Below are positions 14,117 to 14,632 of a DNA stretch of 14,632 bases, in pieces (position 1 is the first letter of the stretch; each line of letters opens with the position of its first letter). The stretch is from an uncultured Eggerthellaceae bacterium (GTDB taxonomy: Bacteria; Actinomycetota; Coriobacteriia; Coriobacteriales; Eggerthellaceae), in contig CAKTVK010000051.1 in assembly GCA_934623455.1 (NCBI GenBank), positions 1-14,632 on the forward strand, read 5' to 3'. Made by a program: the position numbers and the translations under genes. The notes beneath the pieces were generated by a model. The model had not been told where the DNA came from and ran no database searches. It saw only the letters and a list, made by a program, of their open reading frames with translations.

Positions 14117-14632
14117 TTATTTCGCCTGAGCTTGAACAGCGGTAATAGCGATAACGCCGTAAATGTCCTCGGCAGAGCAGCCGCGGGAAAGATCGTTTAC
14201 CGGAGCGGCCAGACCCTGGGTGATGGGGCCGTATGCCTCGGCCTTGGCCAGACGCTGAACCAGTTTGTAGCCAATGTTGCCCGCGTCGATGTCGGGGAAT
14301 ACCAAGACGTTTGCCTTGCCGGCAACAGGGGAACCCGGAGCCTTGGAGGCGCCCACGGAAGGAACGATGGCGGCGTCGAGCTGCAGTTCACCATCAAGCA
14401 GCACGCTCGGGTCGGTTTCTTTTGCGATCTTCACGGCTTCGGCAACTTTTGCCTGGTCGGCGTTTTTTGCGGAACCGTAAGAGGAATGGCACAGGTATGC
14501 CACGGCGGGCTCGCCGCCCGTAATGCTCTTGAAGGAGGCGGCAGCATCAAGACCAATGTATGCCAGTTCTTCGGCGGTGGGCTGAACATTCAGGCCGCAG
14601 TCGGAGAACACGAACGTGCCGTTGTAGCCAAA
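14117..14632 (-). CDS. pta: Phosphate acetyltransferase, C-terminal part (partial)
   Basis: The minus-strand frame runs off the right edge, so the start is missing; 171 residues are visible. Phosphotransacetylase moves the acetyl group between CoA and phosphate, supplying acetyl phosphate to acetate kinase. The visible part is the second half of the catalytic domain. It has VFSDCGLNVQPTAEELA, then the family hallmarks DGELQLDAAIVP, SKAPGSPVAGKANVLVFP, DIDAGNIGYKLVQRLA, GPITQGLAAPVNDLSRGCS and AITAVQAQ at the end. The stretch LCHSSYGSAKN stands where many Pta proteins have LSxSTKGSA, a small local variation. The GTG at 14611 is an internal Val codon, because the homology continues upstream of it. 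The gene converges on the nucleoside hydrolase and shares its terminator. Confidence 0.96.
   Translation of the reverse strand, partial: FGYNGTFVFSDCGLNVQPTAEELAYIGLDAAASFKSITGGEPAVAYLCHSSYGSAKNADQAKVAEAVKIAKETDPSVLLDGELQLDAAIVPSVGASKAPGSPVAGKANVLVFPDIDAGNIGYKLVQRLAKAEAYGPITQGLAAPVNDLSRGCSAEDIYGVIAITAVQAQAK

Noticed and set aside
14609..14611. GTG as start of a short pta gene
   Set aside because: Pta homology (GYNGTF) continues upstream in frame to the window edge, so the gene is cut by the window and not truncated.

Overview
The window looks like chromosomal DNA from a high-GC actinobacterium, most likely the Coriobacteriia/Eggerthellaceae of animal guts. That is inferred from a typical Gram-positive secretion signal and a BspA/GLUG/cohesin-dockerin surface protein next to acetate-forming (ackA, pta) genes. 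No rRNA, tRNA or taxonomic marker is present, so the assignment is only a reasoned guess.

Layout. Positions 1-99 are the 3' end of an unknown plus-strand gene, followed by a terminator. Positions 100-1271 hold no convincing protein gene. They carry two copies of a 32-bp palindromic repeat, a 188-bp element with 32-bp inverted ends, a candidate structured RNA that weakly resembles a cobalamin riboswitch, and an intrinsic terminator. Positions 1272-6494 encode a 1740-residue secreted protein: signal peptide, DUF4430 (transcobalamin-like), cadherin-like domain, a long BspA-type leucine-rich region, an Ig-like domain, GLUG repeats, a cohesin and a terminal type I dockerin. It has no LPXTG motif or membrane anchor. 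Positions 6495-6780 are a dense intergenic knot: two GC-rich hairpins, two more copies of the 32-bp repeat in opposite orientation, and a two-way terminator.

The right half is housekeeping: a diacylglycerol/lipid kinase-family gene (-), divergent from RNase D (+); a YugP-like membrane zinc protease; xseA-xseB (exonuclease VII) in a tight pair; ackA with its own promoter and a UUCG terminator; an inosine/uridine-type nucleoside hydrolase; and, convergent from the far end, the C-terminal part of pta. Pta and AckA together turn acetyl-CoA into acetate and ATP, but here the genes are split and face each other with the nucleoside hydrolase between them, not in the usual pta-ackA operon.

The most unusual material is the surface-protein locus: one polypeptide carrying both a cohesin and a dockerin, possibly behind a riboswitch-like leader, and bracketed by identical 32-bp inverted palindromic repeats.
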